Shown here one piece after another: positions 54,901 to 63,557 of a stretch of DNA of 64,000 nucleotides. Origin of the DNA: Paenibacillus piscarius (lineage in GTDB: Bacteria; Bacillota; Bacilli; Paenibacillales; Paenibacillaceae); NCBI RefSeq assembly GCF_022234545.1, contig NZ_JAIEUI010000017.1, positions 1 through 64,000 of the forward strand, given 5' to 3'. Within the stretch, counting starts at the first letter, position 1. Every line of letters begins with the position of its first letter. The position numbers were made by a program, and so were the translations under genes. A model generated the notes under the pieces. That model had not been told where the DNA came from and did not search any database. It was given only the letters and a program-made list of their open reading frames with translations.

Positions 54901-55870
54901 GTTGCCGCTTCAAGGCCTGAAGACGCAGGAGAAATACCTGCTTGTTCTCCGCAACGGACTGGCCACGCTGTCTATTCCGGGTGAGCAGTTCGCGGGGGTT
55001 ACAGCGACCACTGATGATATCAGTATCCGGGCTGGAGTAGCCGAAGGGCTAAATGACGCTGCCCTCCAGCAGACCGGCAGCCGGCCGGCGGTAGAGTTGA
55101 GCCTGCTTGCAGGCGGGCAGAAGCTGTCCCTGCCGGGCACCGGCAAGCTGACCATTGCTATTCCTTACCAGCCCTCAGCGGAAGAGCGGGGCAGCCTGGA
55201 GTCCCTGCTGGTCCGTTCGCTGAGCGGAAGCGGCAGTCTGTCCGCTGTGGTGAACAGCCGCTATGATTCGGCGCAGGAAGCTCTGGTGTTCCGCAGCGCA
55301 GAACTCGGCACCTTCGCTGTTGCCTACGCGCCGCTGACGTTCACTGATCTTGGCAGCCTGTCCTGGGCTAAGCCGGCAGCTGCTGCCATGGCCGCACGCG
55401 GCATTATCCCGGCCGGGAACAGCTTCTCTCCTGCGGCCCCTATGAACCGGGCAGACTTCACCGCCTCCCTGGTGAAGGTGCTGGAGCTGAAGACTGCTGC
55501 TGAAGCAGGTGCAGGCTTCAGCGATGTCCAGAGCAGCGCTGCCTACAGCACAGAGCTGGCCGCCGCGAAGCAGCTCGGCATCGTGACCGGCTACGCGGAC
55601 AATACTTTTAAGCCTGCCGCCTCAATCTCCCGCCAGGAGATGATGGTGCTTGCAGTGCGCGGTTTGAAGGCGGCAGGAATTGAGCCGCAGGGCAGTGTAA
55701 CGGCAGCGGTATACACCGATGCCGGTCAGGTTTCCGCTTATGCCAAGGACGGCGTATCCACCCTGCTGAAATACGGCGTGGTGAACGGCAAGAACGGCAA
55801 GCTTGCTCCCGGGGATACACTCTCGCGTGCGGAGGCAGCGGTGATTCTGTACCGGATCTGGAAGCTGTAG
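51914..55870 (+). CDS. Surface-anchored GH10 endo-beta-1,4-xylanase (CBM22-like x2, GH10, CBM9, SLH x3)
   Basis: Exported protein of 1,318 residues: signal peptide about 1-33 (cleavage after AAQA), two CBM22-like modules (about 36-175 and 198-345), GH10 catalytic domain (about 352-690) with acid/base Glu487 in DVVNEAM and nucleophile Glu611 in SITELDI, a CBM9 module (about 700-886), a Pro/Thr linker near 895-930, an unclassified domain about 930-1140, and three SLH repeats (about 1142-1318) that bind it to the cell-wall polymer. The start MKRIIKQV is set by GAGGAG eight bases upstream. It degrades xylan outside the cell; its products could feed the importer at 41994-46680. Confidence 0.96.
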   Translation: MKRIIKQVSLVLLAALLLLPAGGYLPAAQAAESKTTVYHETFANGIGKAVQSGGAKLEAVTGVVFDGNSDGAALHVSNRGNSWDAADFNLSDMGMKKGSTYTVTAVVYVDEGVAVPEGAQAVMLTLDGYGNYAAGAYQAGQAVTLTKTFTVDAEKKLRIQSDDKGATVPFYLGDLLITTEDTTGGGEEPVREPALPFNTITFEDGKDGGFTGRAGTETLTVTNEANHTEDGSYSLKVEGRTTSWHGPSLRVEKYVDKGSEYTISAWVKLIEPASAQLQLSTQVGTDSSASYIALSPKTISTADGWVKYEGTYRYNSVGGEYLTIYVESSNNATASFYIDDISFVNTGSEPVDIQRDLLPLKTVYQNDFLIGNALSAEDLEGVRLDLLKLHHNAATAGNAMKPDALQPTKGNFTFTAADAMVDKVLAEGMKMHGHVLVWHQQSPAWMNTAADQTPLGREEALANLRDHIRGVMEHFGDRVISWDVVNEAMNDNPSNPDNWQAALRKAPWYEAIGPDYLEQAFLAAREVLDDHPEWDIKLYYNDYNDDNQNKAQAIYSMVKELNDKYALTHPGKRLIDGIGMQAHYNINTNPDNVKLSLEKFISLGVEVSITELDIMAGNGNVQTEKERIAQGYLYAKLMDLYKAHADHIARVTFWGMDDRTSWRAESSPLLFDRELQAKPAYYAVIDPVKFMAEHKPDTAEANVSEAVYGTPVLDGTADELWASAPEMAVNRYQMAWQGASGKARALWDDENLYVLVQVSDAQLDKSNANAWEQDSVEIFVDENFGRTTFYEDDDGQYRVNYDNEASFSPAAIGAGFESVTKVNGTGYTIEMKIPFKKITPAGGAKIGFDAQINDAKSGVRQSVAAWNDTTGNGYQDTSVFGVLKLKAKDGGEPSTEPTPTPTPAPTPAPTSTPASDSGGTSYSSSTPAPKPAQLDVKDGVVTLRPEVKTEGTAAKAKITGELWQQALKQAAPAADGRKQIVIDLAKQTGAASYEAQLPLQGLKTQEKYLLVLRNGLATLSIPGEQFAGVTATTDDISIRAGVAEGLNDAALQQTGSRPAVELSLLAGGQKLSLPGTGKLTIAIPYQPSAEERGSLESLLVRSLSGSGSLSAVVNSRYDSAQEALVFRSAELGTFAVAYAPLTFTDLGSLSWAKPAAAAMAARGIIPAGNSFSPAAPMNRADFTASLVKVLELKTAAEAGAGFSDVQSSAAYSTELAAAKQLGIVTGYADNTFKPAASISRQEMMVLAVRGLKAAGIEPQGSVTAAVYTDAGQVSAYAKDGVSTLLKYGVVNGKNGKLAPGDTLSRAEAAVILYRIWKL

Positions 55871-55909
55871 CCCGGGTGAAACGCTGAAGCTTCTGAAGAA
55901 AGTAACCGG

Positions 55910-55945
55910 ACAGCGGTGCTCCGATTGCGGGTGCACCGCTGTTTG
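55910..55945 (+). terminator. Terminator after the xylanase gene
   Basis: CAGCGGTGC (55911-55919) pairs with GCACCGCTG (55933-55941), followed by TTTGG. The stem is perfect but the T-tract is short. Confidence 0.65.
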
Positions 55946-55976
55946 GCATGAATGGAGCCTTTATTAGCCCTTTCGG

Positions 55977-56025
55977 TTGATTGACGGATAACATGCGGTA
56001 TGATAATTTGTGAATGAATTGTGAA
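55977..56025 (+). promoter_or_regulatory. Promoter and 11-bp-spaced repeats before the SARP-type regulator
   Basis: TTGATT (55977-55982) and TATGAT (55999-56004) are 16 bp apart. Just after it, TTGTGAA occurs at 56008-56014 and again at 56019-56025, 11 bp apart. This spacing is that of SARP-type binding sites and the sequence resembles the repeat upstream of the SLH protein gene (57014-57035), so it may be an autoregulatory site. Confidence 0.55.
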
Positions 56026-56063
56026 GGATCCGCGAAGGGTTGGGAGCCGGGAGGAGCAAATAG

Positions 56064-56942
56064 ATGCTGCAGGTGATACTGGTTGATGACGAGCCGTCTA
56101 TACTGGAGGATCTCGAAATCATGCTTGGAAATTGCAATGAAGTTGAAGTCGCCGCCACTTACACTGACCCCTTCAAGGCGCTTGAGGAGATGGAGCTGCA
56201 CAGGGCTGGCGCTGCGTTTCTGGATATTGATCTGCCGGGAATGAACGGCATTGAGCTGGCCGAACGGCTGATTGCGCACAATCCGGAGCTTCAGGTTGTG
56301 TTCGTGACAGCGTATAACCATTATGCAGCCCAGGCGTTCGAGGTGAACGCCATTGATTATTTACTGAAGCCGATCCGACCCGAACGGCTGGAGCAGACGG
56401 TGAACAAGCTGCTGAAGCGGCTTGCGGTGAATCCTGTGCCTGCACCTTCAAGCTGCCGGATCCGCTGCTTGGGCAGCTTCGAGATATCGGTCGACAATCA
56501 GGTGCTGAAATGGAACCGCAACCGGGCGAGAGAGCTGTTTGCTTATTTTTTGCAGCATGAAGGCAAGTGGATTTCCAAATACAAGCTGTGCGATGATCTG
56601 TGGCCGGATTCCTCACCCGAGCGGGCTCAGACGTATCTGCAGGTGTGTCTGCATGCGCTCCGCAAAAATCTGAAGGATGCCGGAAAATCACGGATTCTTC
56701 TGACGTACAGCAACGGCAAATACGCTCTGACCGTCAGTGACGTGGAATGGGATGTCAGACAATTTGAAGAGGCGTACCAGCGCTTCAAAGCGTCGAATTC
56801 GTCCGATGCGGCGAAGCAGGCCTTGAGCTGTTACGGCGGCGAATATCTGGAGAGCGAGGATTGGCTCTGGTCCGCTTTGCGGCGGGAGGCATACATCTGT
56901 CAGTATGACGAATTAATGTTGGCCGCCGAGGATATTTCATAA
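56064..56942 (+). CDS. Response regulator with SARP-type output (receiver, winged helix, BTAD)
   Basis: Protein of 292 residues. The receiver domain (about 1-118) has the acidic pair DDE at 8-10, phospho-acceptor Asp in FLDIDLPGMNG near 53, and Lys in DYLLKPI near 102. It is followed by a winged-helix domain (about 135-215; SCRIRCLGSFEIS, RNRARELFAYFL, LCDDLWPD) and a bacterial transcriptional activator domain (about 220-290; WDVRQFEEAYQRF). GGGAGGAG precedes the ATG. No histidine kinase gene is adjacent, so its input is unknown. It lies 160 bases before the giant SLH protein gene, whose promoter carries an 11-bp tandem repeat. Confidence 0.9.
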   Translation: MLQVILVDDEPSILEDLEIMLGNCNEVEVAATYTDPFKALEEMELHRAGAAFLDIDLPGMNGIELAERLIAHNPELQVVFVTAYNHYAAQAFEVNAIDYLLKPIRPERLEQTVNKLLKRLAVNPVPAPSSCRIRCLGSFEISVDNQVLKWNRNRARELFAYFLQHEGKWISKYKLCDDLWPDSSPERAQTYLQVCLHALRKNLKDAGKSRILLTYSNGKYALTVSDVEWDVRQFEEAYQRFKASNSSDAAKQALSCYGGEYLESEDWLWSALRREAYICQYDELMLAAEDIS

Positions 56943-57013
56943 TTATAATATTTACGCAACATCCGTCTGCCGATAGGCAGGCTTTTTTATTTTCAGCCCG
57001 AATGGTGTCGAAA

Positions 57014-57048
57014 TTTGTAATTGGTTTGTAATTGGGCCCGTCTATAAT
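57014..57048 (+). promoter_or_regulatory. Promoter with perfect 11-bp tandem repeat before the giant SLH protein
   Basis: TTTGTAATTGG occurs twice head to tail (57014-57024 and 57025-57035) with no mismatch, overlapping a weak -35 (TTGGTT at 57021-57026). TATAAT at 57043-57048 follows seven bases after the second copy. Direct repeats one helical turn apart just upstream of the -10 are the classic SARP activator arrangement, and the SARP-type regulator gene ends 71 bases upstream. Confidence 0.7.
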
Positions 57049-57101
57049 GAACGCAGATCTAGGCACGTCTAGAATACTTACGATGAGGGGATGGATTTGG
57101 G

Positions 57102-60100
57102 ATGAAATGGAGAAGGTTCAACCGTTCTCTTGCGTTGCTGCTATCCGTTGTGATGGCCTTCAGCCTGCAGATTGGAGGAGGCGGCACAGCGTTTGCAGGG
57201 GCTGCGAGCAATGTTATTGAGAACACAACCACCGGTGTCCGGTACACCGATGTGGGGACAGCGCTGAGTGCGGCGGCAGACGGCCAGACCGTGGCCCTGA
57301 TCGCGAATGCATTCCTTGCAAATGCGGTTACCTACAGCCGTCCAGGCGTTGGGGTAACGCTGGATCTGAACGGCTACCGGATGGTCCGCGAGGTATATGG
57401 CGGCGGGGAGACCGGCACAGACGGGGCGGTCTACGTCTCGGCCGGGGTATTGACAATCTGTGATACCTCAGCCGCAGCGGATGGATATATAGAGTATCTG
57501 AATTTAGCAGGCTACAGCGGGAGCGGACTTAATCTGGGAGCGGGCGGGACAGTTAAGCTGCTGTCGGGAGGTATCCTGGGGACAGGCCAGAGTGTGTACG
57601 CCCATGATGCAGGCAGCCGCTTCGAGATGAGCGGCGGCGTGGTGTACGGCAGCGGAGCCCATTCAGGCTCGGAGGCGATTGCAGCCGTATCCGGCGCTTA
57701 CGTGACGATTTCCGGCGGTTATATCGGGACGAAGAACCCTGATGCGGCGATGATCTGGAGCGGAGCAGCCCTTGACCCGGCGTACTGGAGCATCACCGGA
57801 GGGTATTTCACTTCGAAATACTACAGCGATGGCGGCCAGAAGGAGATTGCCAACTTCGTAACACAGGGTAAAGTGACCGAATTGGATGCAGCCCAGACTT
57901 ATGCTGCCATCTCGGGAGCTACGGAGTACAAATATCATCTGACGATGCCGCGTACGGTTGCTTTTGACGGCAATGGCGGCGACAGCCCGGTGACAACGCT
58001 GGTGACCGATTTGTCCGGCAAGCTGGACGCACTGCCTGGAGCTGCCGTTAAGAGCGGAGCCGAATTCATCGGCTGGTTCACTGCGGCAGCCGGGGGAGAG
58101 CAAGTTACTGCGGACTACATTTTCAACCGGGATATGACCGTGTACGCGCAGTACCGGGGACCCGGCATTGATTACAAGGCAGAGCAATTAAGCGGCCTGA
58201 CACCAGGCGCAGGCTATAAGCTCACTGATGCATCAAGTGTAACCGGGGCCACATATATAACGGCTGACACATCCGGCAATATTGCGGTAGAGGAAGCCTG
58301 GCTTAGCGGCTCTTGGTCCCTGGAAGAGGACACTGGAGGCGGGACCCCGGCTTGGTCCGTCCTCCTTCCGCCCCGGCCCGCTGCACCAACCGGCGTTAAC
58401 GCCGGAAGTGTATCGGAAGCAGGTGCGGCAGACGGCAAGCTCACGGGCCTGAACAAGAATATGCAATACCGTATCAAGGGGACAGGCCCGTGGACCACAG
58501 CAACAGGCCCGGCGGCCACCGGACTTGCTGCCGGCATGTATGAGGTGCGGACAAGTGCGACAATGTCTTCCTTCGCTTCTGCACCGGTTGAAGTAACCGT
58601 AGGTGTTCTGGTTCCGCCCGCTCTAAGTGCTGTCGGCGATAACGAGAACAACCTGGTGAAGCTGAACTGGACCTCCTCTCTGGCAGGCCAGGAGTATTAC
58701 ATGGTGTATCAGAGAGATACCGGCGGGGACGGGCTGGATGAATTCCAATCCATTCCGCTGAAGAATGATATCAAGGTGCTGAATGTGTACCCGGATATGC
58801 CCGGCTCTGACGGCCTGCAGAACTGGATGAGCACTTGGGGCAATCCGAGCGGTTATACGATGCAGGTGGACAAGGTGTCCATGAGCGACTTCAACGGCGA
58901 TGATCCCGCGGTCAACTACGCCCATTATCTGGCGAAGGATGACAACGGGGCTTACGCTTATGATGTGCTCTACTTCGGCGCATGGGATGCCAATAACCGG
59001 AGAGACCTGTCGGGAGCGTCCCATGAGGCAGTGGAGGCTTTCATCCGCTACGGCGGAGGTGTGCTGATGGGACATGACACGGCCAGCTTCAACCATGAGC
59101 ATCTGATTGATCTGGCAGCCAAGTATCTCAATCTCGATGTGAAATTCCAGGAGGGATACCCTGACCCTGAGATCCCGACAACCGGAGGGACCCGGGTCGT
59201 TGTTGAACGCCGCGGCTTCCCGATGAACTATCCGTATGCGCTGGGCGATGTCGGGACGGTTCTGAGTGTTCCGCAATCGCACAGCTACTTCCAGTTTGCC
59301 AAAGGCGATGTATGGTTCAAATATTCATCACCTGACTGGGGAAGCACCCGGGAGATTACAAGCTACAACGGCAATTCCGGCACCAATAACTTCTACCTGA
59401 CCACCTGGAACAATGCGGCTCTGATTCAGACGGGGCACAGCAATGGCCGGGCAACAACGGATGAGCAGAAGATTCTGGCCAACACGCTGTTCTACCTGGC
59501 GCAGACCTCCACCTCGAACAGCTTCGCTGACCGGATGTCGCAGGATGTGGCAGCGCCTGACGCGGTCAGCGGTCCGGTCAGACTGACTTATGACAGTGTT
59601 TCAGGCAGACCCATGCTGTCGTGGAATGAACCGAAGGATAACGGCAGCAGCTATGCCTACTATCTGAAGGCGGTATCCTATGTGGACGGCAGCAGCCGTC
59701 AGTCATCTGAGACTACTGCCACTGTAACGACAGGTGTACAAGGATACGCTGTGACCATTGACACCGACCCGGAGGGGAATGATCCCGGAAATACGGTGAC
59801 TACTGCAACATACAGCTACGTGATCCCGGGTACTCTGGACCGGGGAGTAACCTATTACGCGCATATTAAAACGATCGACCGTGCCGGCAATATTTCGCAG
59901 GTCTACACGCTTCCGTTCAATGCGGACGCTTCCGGCTTGACAGCGGTGTCCACCGATCCTGCCGGCAAGAGCAATGACGGCAAAACAAAGTTGTCCGTCC
60001 TGGAGACCGTGATGCCGGGTAACCGGCTGGTGTACCTGAATGTTAAGGACGGCAATGTGGAGATTCCTGCCGTCGGCGAGGAATTAAGCGGTTATACCGC

Positions 60101-62768
60101 CATCCCGGACAATGGCTTGGTGGAAGCCGCCAACGGCGATAAGATCGCAGTGGCTGAACTGGATGCCAGCGGCAAGGTTGTCCGGTTCGGCCAGACGGTA
60201 GCCAAGGTATTGCCTTCACCTGCTGCGCTTCCGGTAGCTTCAGTTGATCCGGCCGGAGCCGTGAACGATGGTAAGACCCGGATGATCGCCGGAGCGCGCA
60301 GCGGCAACAAGCTGGTGTATGTGAACTTCGCCAGAGGCGAGGTCACAGAGCCAAGCTTGGGTGAGGAACTGACGGGCTATACCGATCTGCCGGCGGATGG
60401 AGTGATTCCGGCGGAGCGGGGCGACAGGATCGGAATTGCCGAGGTGGATGCAGACGGCAAGGTGATCCGCTACGGGGTTGCCGAAGCGGAGGTGTCCTCT
60501 GAGGCGGAAGCGAAGGGCCTCAGCGCTGCGGCCAGTGATCCGTCCGGCAGCGGAACCGACGGCAAGACCCGGGTGAGCGCCAGCGCGGCCAGCGGCAACA
60601 AGCTGGTAGTTGTGAACTTCAAGCGGGAGCCGGTGCGTGTCCCGGATACCGGCAGCAGTCTTGAGGGTCTGGGATACACAGAGCTTGCGGCAGACGGTCT
60701 GGTGGATGCGGATCACGGGGATTACCTTGGAATCGCCGAGGTGGATGCCAGCGGGAAGGTCGTCCGGTTCGCAGCGTTACAGGCAGTTGTGGAAGCGGAA
60801 GATGCAGCTACAGGTCTTAGTGCCGTCACAACCGACCCGTCTGGAGCAGGCACTGACGGCAAGACGAAGCTCAGTGTCCAGACTCCGGCCGCAGACGGCA
60901 ATAAGCTGGTCTACATGAATTTCGGCAGATATGCCGTACAGAAGCCAAGCACAGGCGATACCCTGGAGGGTTATCTTGTTATTCCTGAAGACGGCCTTAT
61001 TCCTGCCGCTGACGGGGATCATATCGGAGTTGCCGAAATCGATGCCAGCGGCAAGGTGGTCAAGTATGGCGTCACCACAGCACTTGTTGTTTCCGATTCC
61101 GCCGCCGGCGGGCTAACCGTGACCTCTTCTGATCCGGCTGGCGCAAGCAATGACGGCCTGACGCTCATCAGCGCACAAGCGGAGACAGGCAATACGCTGC
61201 TGTATGTCAATTTCGGGCAAGGCCTGCTGCTGACCCCTGAGACGGGCGAGCTGATGTCCGGTTATTTGAAATTGCCGGAGAATGGCCTGATTGCGGCCAG
61301 AGAAGGGGACCGGATTGCTGTTGCTGAGGTAGATGCCGCTGGACGGGTGGTACGCTTCGGCTGGGTGAATGCTGTTGTGGCAGATGAACCTGTTGTCGTG
61401 CCGCCTGTTGAGACTACACCGACACCAACGCCTATACCGTCCGCAACTCCGGCGCCAGGCGGAGGGACGGGTCCGGCTGTAACGCCAGCACCGGCTGCTT
61501 CTGTTAAGCCGAGCACCCAGAGCGTGGAAGTGCTGGTCAACGGCAAAGTGGAATATGCAGGCATTGCGTCTATTACCCGAGTGAACCAGCAGGTGGTCAC
61601 CACCATTGATGTAGATCCGGCTAAATTGCAGGCCAAGCTGGATGCAGCAGGCCGGGGAGCGGTAGTGACGATTCCCTGGACCGCCGCTTCAGACATTGTG
61701 ATTGGGCAGTTAACAGGCCAAATGATCCGCAACATGGAGGAGCAGGAAGCGACCCTCGTTCTGGATACTCCTGCCGGAGCCTACAAGATTCCGGCTAGCC
61801 AGATCCGTATGGCCCGGCTGGCGGACCAACTGGGCAGCAATGTGAGGCTGGAGGATATTACGCTCCAGGTGCATATAGAGCTGTTCAGCGCCGAGGCTGC
61901 CAAGGCCGCAGAAGCCAAAGCTGCCAAGCAGGGCGCAACCCTGGCCGCAGCTCCGGTTACTTTTACCGTTAATGCGGTATACGCGGGCAAGAGTATCGAG
62001 ATTAAGGATTACAGTATCTACGTGGAACGAACGGTTGCACTGCCTCAGGGAGTGGACCCGAACAAGATCACTACCGGAGTGGTGCTTGAGCCCGATGGCA
62101 CACTGCGCCATGTGCCAACCAAGGTGACCAAAGTAGCTGAGGTGTATTATGCGCAGATCAACAGTGTGACGAACAGTGATTATGCTGTGGTCTGGCATCC
62201 GCTTGAATTCGCGGACGTGGCGTCCCACTGGTCCAGGAACGCCGTTAACGATATGGGCTCACGCCTTGTCGTTAATGGTGTAGACGAAGGGGTCTTCCAG
62301 CCGAATGCAGATATTACCCGTGCTGAATTCGCGGCCATTCTGGTCCGCGGCTTAGGGCTCCGCCTGGAACAAGGAGCGGCTCCGTTCTCTGATGTGGACA
62401 GCTCCCGGTGGTATGCCTCCGCCGTGAACACGGCTTACCGGACGGGGCTGATCTCCGGGTATGAGGATCATTCCTTCCGGCCGCAGGGCAAAATTACCCG
62501 GCAGGAAGCGATGACCATGACCGCGCGGGCGATGAGCATCACCGGTCTTAAGGGCAAGGTGGCCGGCGCCGATGCTGCGAAGGTGCTTGAGCCTTACAAG
62601 GATGCTTCATCAGTAGCCGGCTGGGCTCAGGAAGCAGTAACGTATTCTGTAGCTGCACAGGTGATGAAGGGAAGAACCGCTTCAACGCTGGATTCCCGGG
62701 CATTCATTACCAGAGCAGAGGTGGCAGCAGTCGTTCAGCGTCTTCTGCAGCAATCCGGCCTGATCTAG
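57102..62768 (+). CDS. Giant SLH-anchored surface protein with InlB-type, DUF5057-like and five tandem repeats
   Basis: Exported protein of 1,888 residues. Signal peptide about 1-32, a glycine-rich beta-helix-like region to about 270, an InlB B-type (Listeria-Bacteroides) repeat about 282-350, a beta-rich FN3-like part, and a DUF5057-like module about 500-805 (IKVLNVYPDMPGS, GGGVLMGHDT). Five repeats of about 97 residues start near 946, 1043, 1140, 1239 and 1336; each has TDPxGxxxDGKT, GNKLVYxNF and IxVAEVDASGKVVR-like blocks. A Pro/Thr linker near 1430, an unclassified domain and three SLH repeats (about 1702-1888) follow. No catalytic domain is recognised; a structural or adhesive role is likely. 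Confidence 0.88.
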   Translation: MKWRRFNRSLALLLSVVMAFSLQIGGGGTAFAGAASNVIENTTTGVRYTDVGTALSAAADGQTVALIANAFLANAVTYSRPGVGVTLDLNGYRMVREVYGGGETGTDGAVYVSAGVLTICDTSAAADGYIEYLNLAGYSGSGLNLGAGGTVKLLSGGILGTGQSVYAHDAGSRFEMSGGVVYGSGAHSGSEAIAAVSGAYVTISGGYIGTKNPDAAMIWSGAALDPAYWSITGGYFTSKYYSDGGQKEIANFVTQGKVTELDAAQTYAAISGATEYKYHLTMPRTVAFDGNGGDSPVTTLVTDLSGKLDALPGAAVKSGAEFIGWFTAAAGGEQVTADYIFNRDMTVYAQYRGPGIDYKAEQLSGLTPGAGYKLTDASSVTGATYITADTSGNIAVEEAWLSGSWSLEEDTGGGTPAWSVLLPPRPAAPTGVNAGSVSEAGAADGKLTGLNKNMQYRIKGTGPWTTATGPAATGLAAGMYEVRTSATMSSFASAPVEVTVGVLVPPALSAVGDNENNLVKLNWTSSLAGQEYYMVYQRDTGGDGLDEFQSIPLKNDIKVLNVYPDMPGSDGLQNWMSTWGNPSGYTMQVDKVSMSDFNGDDPAVNYAHYLAKDDNGAYAYDVLYFGAWDANNRRDLSGASHEAVEAFIRYGGGVLMGHDTASFNHEHLIDLAAKYLNLDVKFQEGYPDPEIPTTGGTRVVVERRGFPMNYPYALGDVGTVLSVPQSHSYFQFAKGDVWFKYSSPDWGSTREITSYNGNSGTNNFYLTTWNNAALIQTGHSNGRATTDEQKILANTLFYLAQTSTSNSFADRMSQDVAAPDAVSGPVRLTYDSVSGRPMLSWNEPKDNGSSYAYYLKAVSYVDGSSRQSSETTATVTTGVQGYAVTIDTDPEGNDPGNTVTTATYSYVIPGTLDRGVTYYAHIKTIDRAGNISQVYTLPFNADASGLTAVSTDPAGKSNDGKTKLSVLETVMPGNRLVYLNVKDGNVEIPAVGEELSGYTAIPDNGLVEAANGDKIAVAELDASGKVVRFGQTVAKVLPSPAALPVASVDPAGAVNDGKTRMIAGARSGNKLVYVNFARGEVTEPSLGEELTGYTDLPADGVIPAERGDRIGIAEVDADGKVIRYGVAEAEVSSEAEAKGLSAAASDPSGSGTDGKTRVSASAASGNKLVVVNFKREPVRVPDTGSSLEGLGYTELAADGLVDADHGDYLGIAEVDASGKVVRFAALQAVVEAEDAATGLSAVTTDPSGAGTDGKTKLSVQTPAADGNKLVYMNFGRYAVQKPSTGDTLEGYLVIPEDGLIPAADGDHIGVAEIDASGKVVKYGVTTALVVSDSAAGGLTVTSSDPAGASNDGLTLISAQAETGNTLLYVNFGQGLLLTPETGELMSGYLKLPENGLIAAREGDRIAVAEVDAAGRVVRFGWVNAVVADEPVVVPPVETTPTPTPIPSATPAPGGGTGPAVTPAPAASVKPSTQSVEVLVNGKVEYAGIASITRVNQQVVTTIDVDPAKLQAKLDAAGRGAVVTIPWTAASDIVIGQLTGQMIRNMEEQEATLVLDTPAGAYKIPASQIRMARLADQLGSNVRLEDITLQVHIELFSAEAAKAAEAKAAKQGATLAAAPVTFTVNAVYAGKSIEIKDYSIYVERTVALPQGVDPNKITTGVVLEPDGTLRHVPTKVTKVAEVYYAQINSVTNSDYAVVWHPLEFADVASHWSRNAVNDMGSRLVVNGVDEGVFQPNADITRAEFAAILVRGLGLRLEQGAAPFSDVDSSRWYASAVNTAYRTGLISGYEDHSFRPQGKITRQEAMTMTARAMSITGLKGKVAGADAAKVLEPYKDASSVAGWAQEAVTYSVAAQVMKGRTASTLDSRAFITRAEVAAVVQRLLQQSGLI

Positions 62769-62785
62769 AGCAAGGCAAGCTTTAT

Positions 62786-62828
62786 AGGGGGGTCCTTTCC
62801 TTGGTCTTCAGGGGAGGACACCTCTTTT
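62786..62828 (+). terminator. Terminator after the SLH protein gene
   Basis: GGGGTCCTTTCCT pairs with AGGGGAGGAC plus CC (wobbles included) up to about 62822, followed by CTTTT. Confidence 0.6.
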
Positions 62829-62981
62829 CTGCGTGTTGCCAGGCGTAAGCGATGAGGTATAGATAACTGGTTACAAACAGGATTGTTTCGGGTAAAGAAT
62901 ATAGTTAAATTGTAATGAAACGTAGAGGAATTCCTGCCTGTTGTATGGCAGCAGGCCAGGGATCTGAAGGAGGAGGACAAC

Positions 62982-63536
62982 ATGGATTACCGGCCATATC
63001 AAGGTGGAGATTACCAGCCGCTTGTGGTGAAGGGTTCCAAGGTGAAGATCTTTTTGCTGTTTGCGGGATCGCTGATGTTTACGTATGTGGGGGTCCAGTT
63101 TCTGGTGTGGTCAGGAGAGGTGCAATCGGATCTTGCTAATCTTCTGCGGACGCTGGGGATCGCCTGCACCGCAATGTTCGGCCTGGCGACTGTAATCTAC
63201 CTTATGATGCTGCTGCGCCGTTCGCCGCTGCTTGTAGTGGATGCCCAGGGCATCGATGACCGGTCTTCCGCGATTCCCGGAGGGCGCATCATGTGGGAGG
63301 ATATTACGGATATCCGCCTGATCCGCTTCTCCGGACAAAAGAACATTTGCATCCATCTGGCTGATCCCAAAGCATATCTCGCCCGGCAACGCGGAGTTAA
63401 GCGGTGGCTGATGGCGATCAACTTCCGTCTCTCCGGCACTCCTGTAAATATTACGGGCCAGTCCATGGGGATGTCCCTGGATCGGGTATATGAAGAGATG
63501 GAGCTGAGAAGACGGCTGTGGGCGGGGCAGTGGTAA
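62982..63536 (+). CDS. STM3941-like small membrane protein
   Basis: Protein of 184 residues with two hydrophobic segments (about 22-42 and 55-78) and a cytoplasmic C-terminal domain of about 105 residues beginning SPLLVVDAQGIDDR with MWEDITDIRLIRFSGQKNIC and PVNITGQSMGMS. This layout resembles the STM3941 family of unknown function. The ribosome site AAGGAGGAGG is very strong. It is convergent with the TetR-type gene. No partner gene is evident. Confidence 0.75.
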   Translation: MDYRPYQGGDYQPLVVKGSKVKIFLLFAGSLMFTYVGVQFLVWSGEVQSDLANLLRTLGIACTAMFGLATVIYLMMLLRRSPLLVVDAQGIDDRSSAIPGGRIMWEDITDIRLIRFSGQKNICIHLADPKAYLARQRGVKRWLMAINFRLSGTPVNITGQSMGMSLDRVYEEMELRRRLWAGQW

Positions 63537-63557
63537 GCGTGAGAGTATAAAAAAGAT

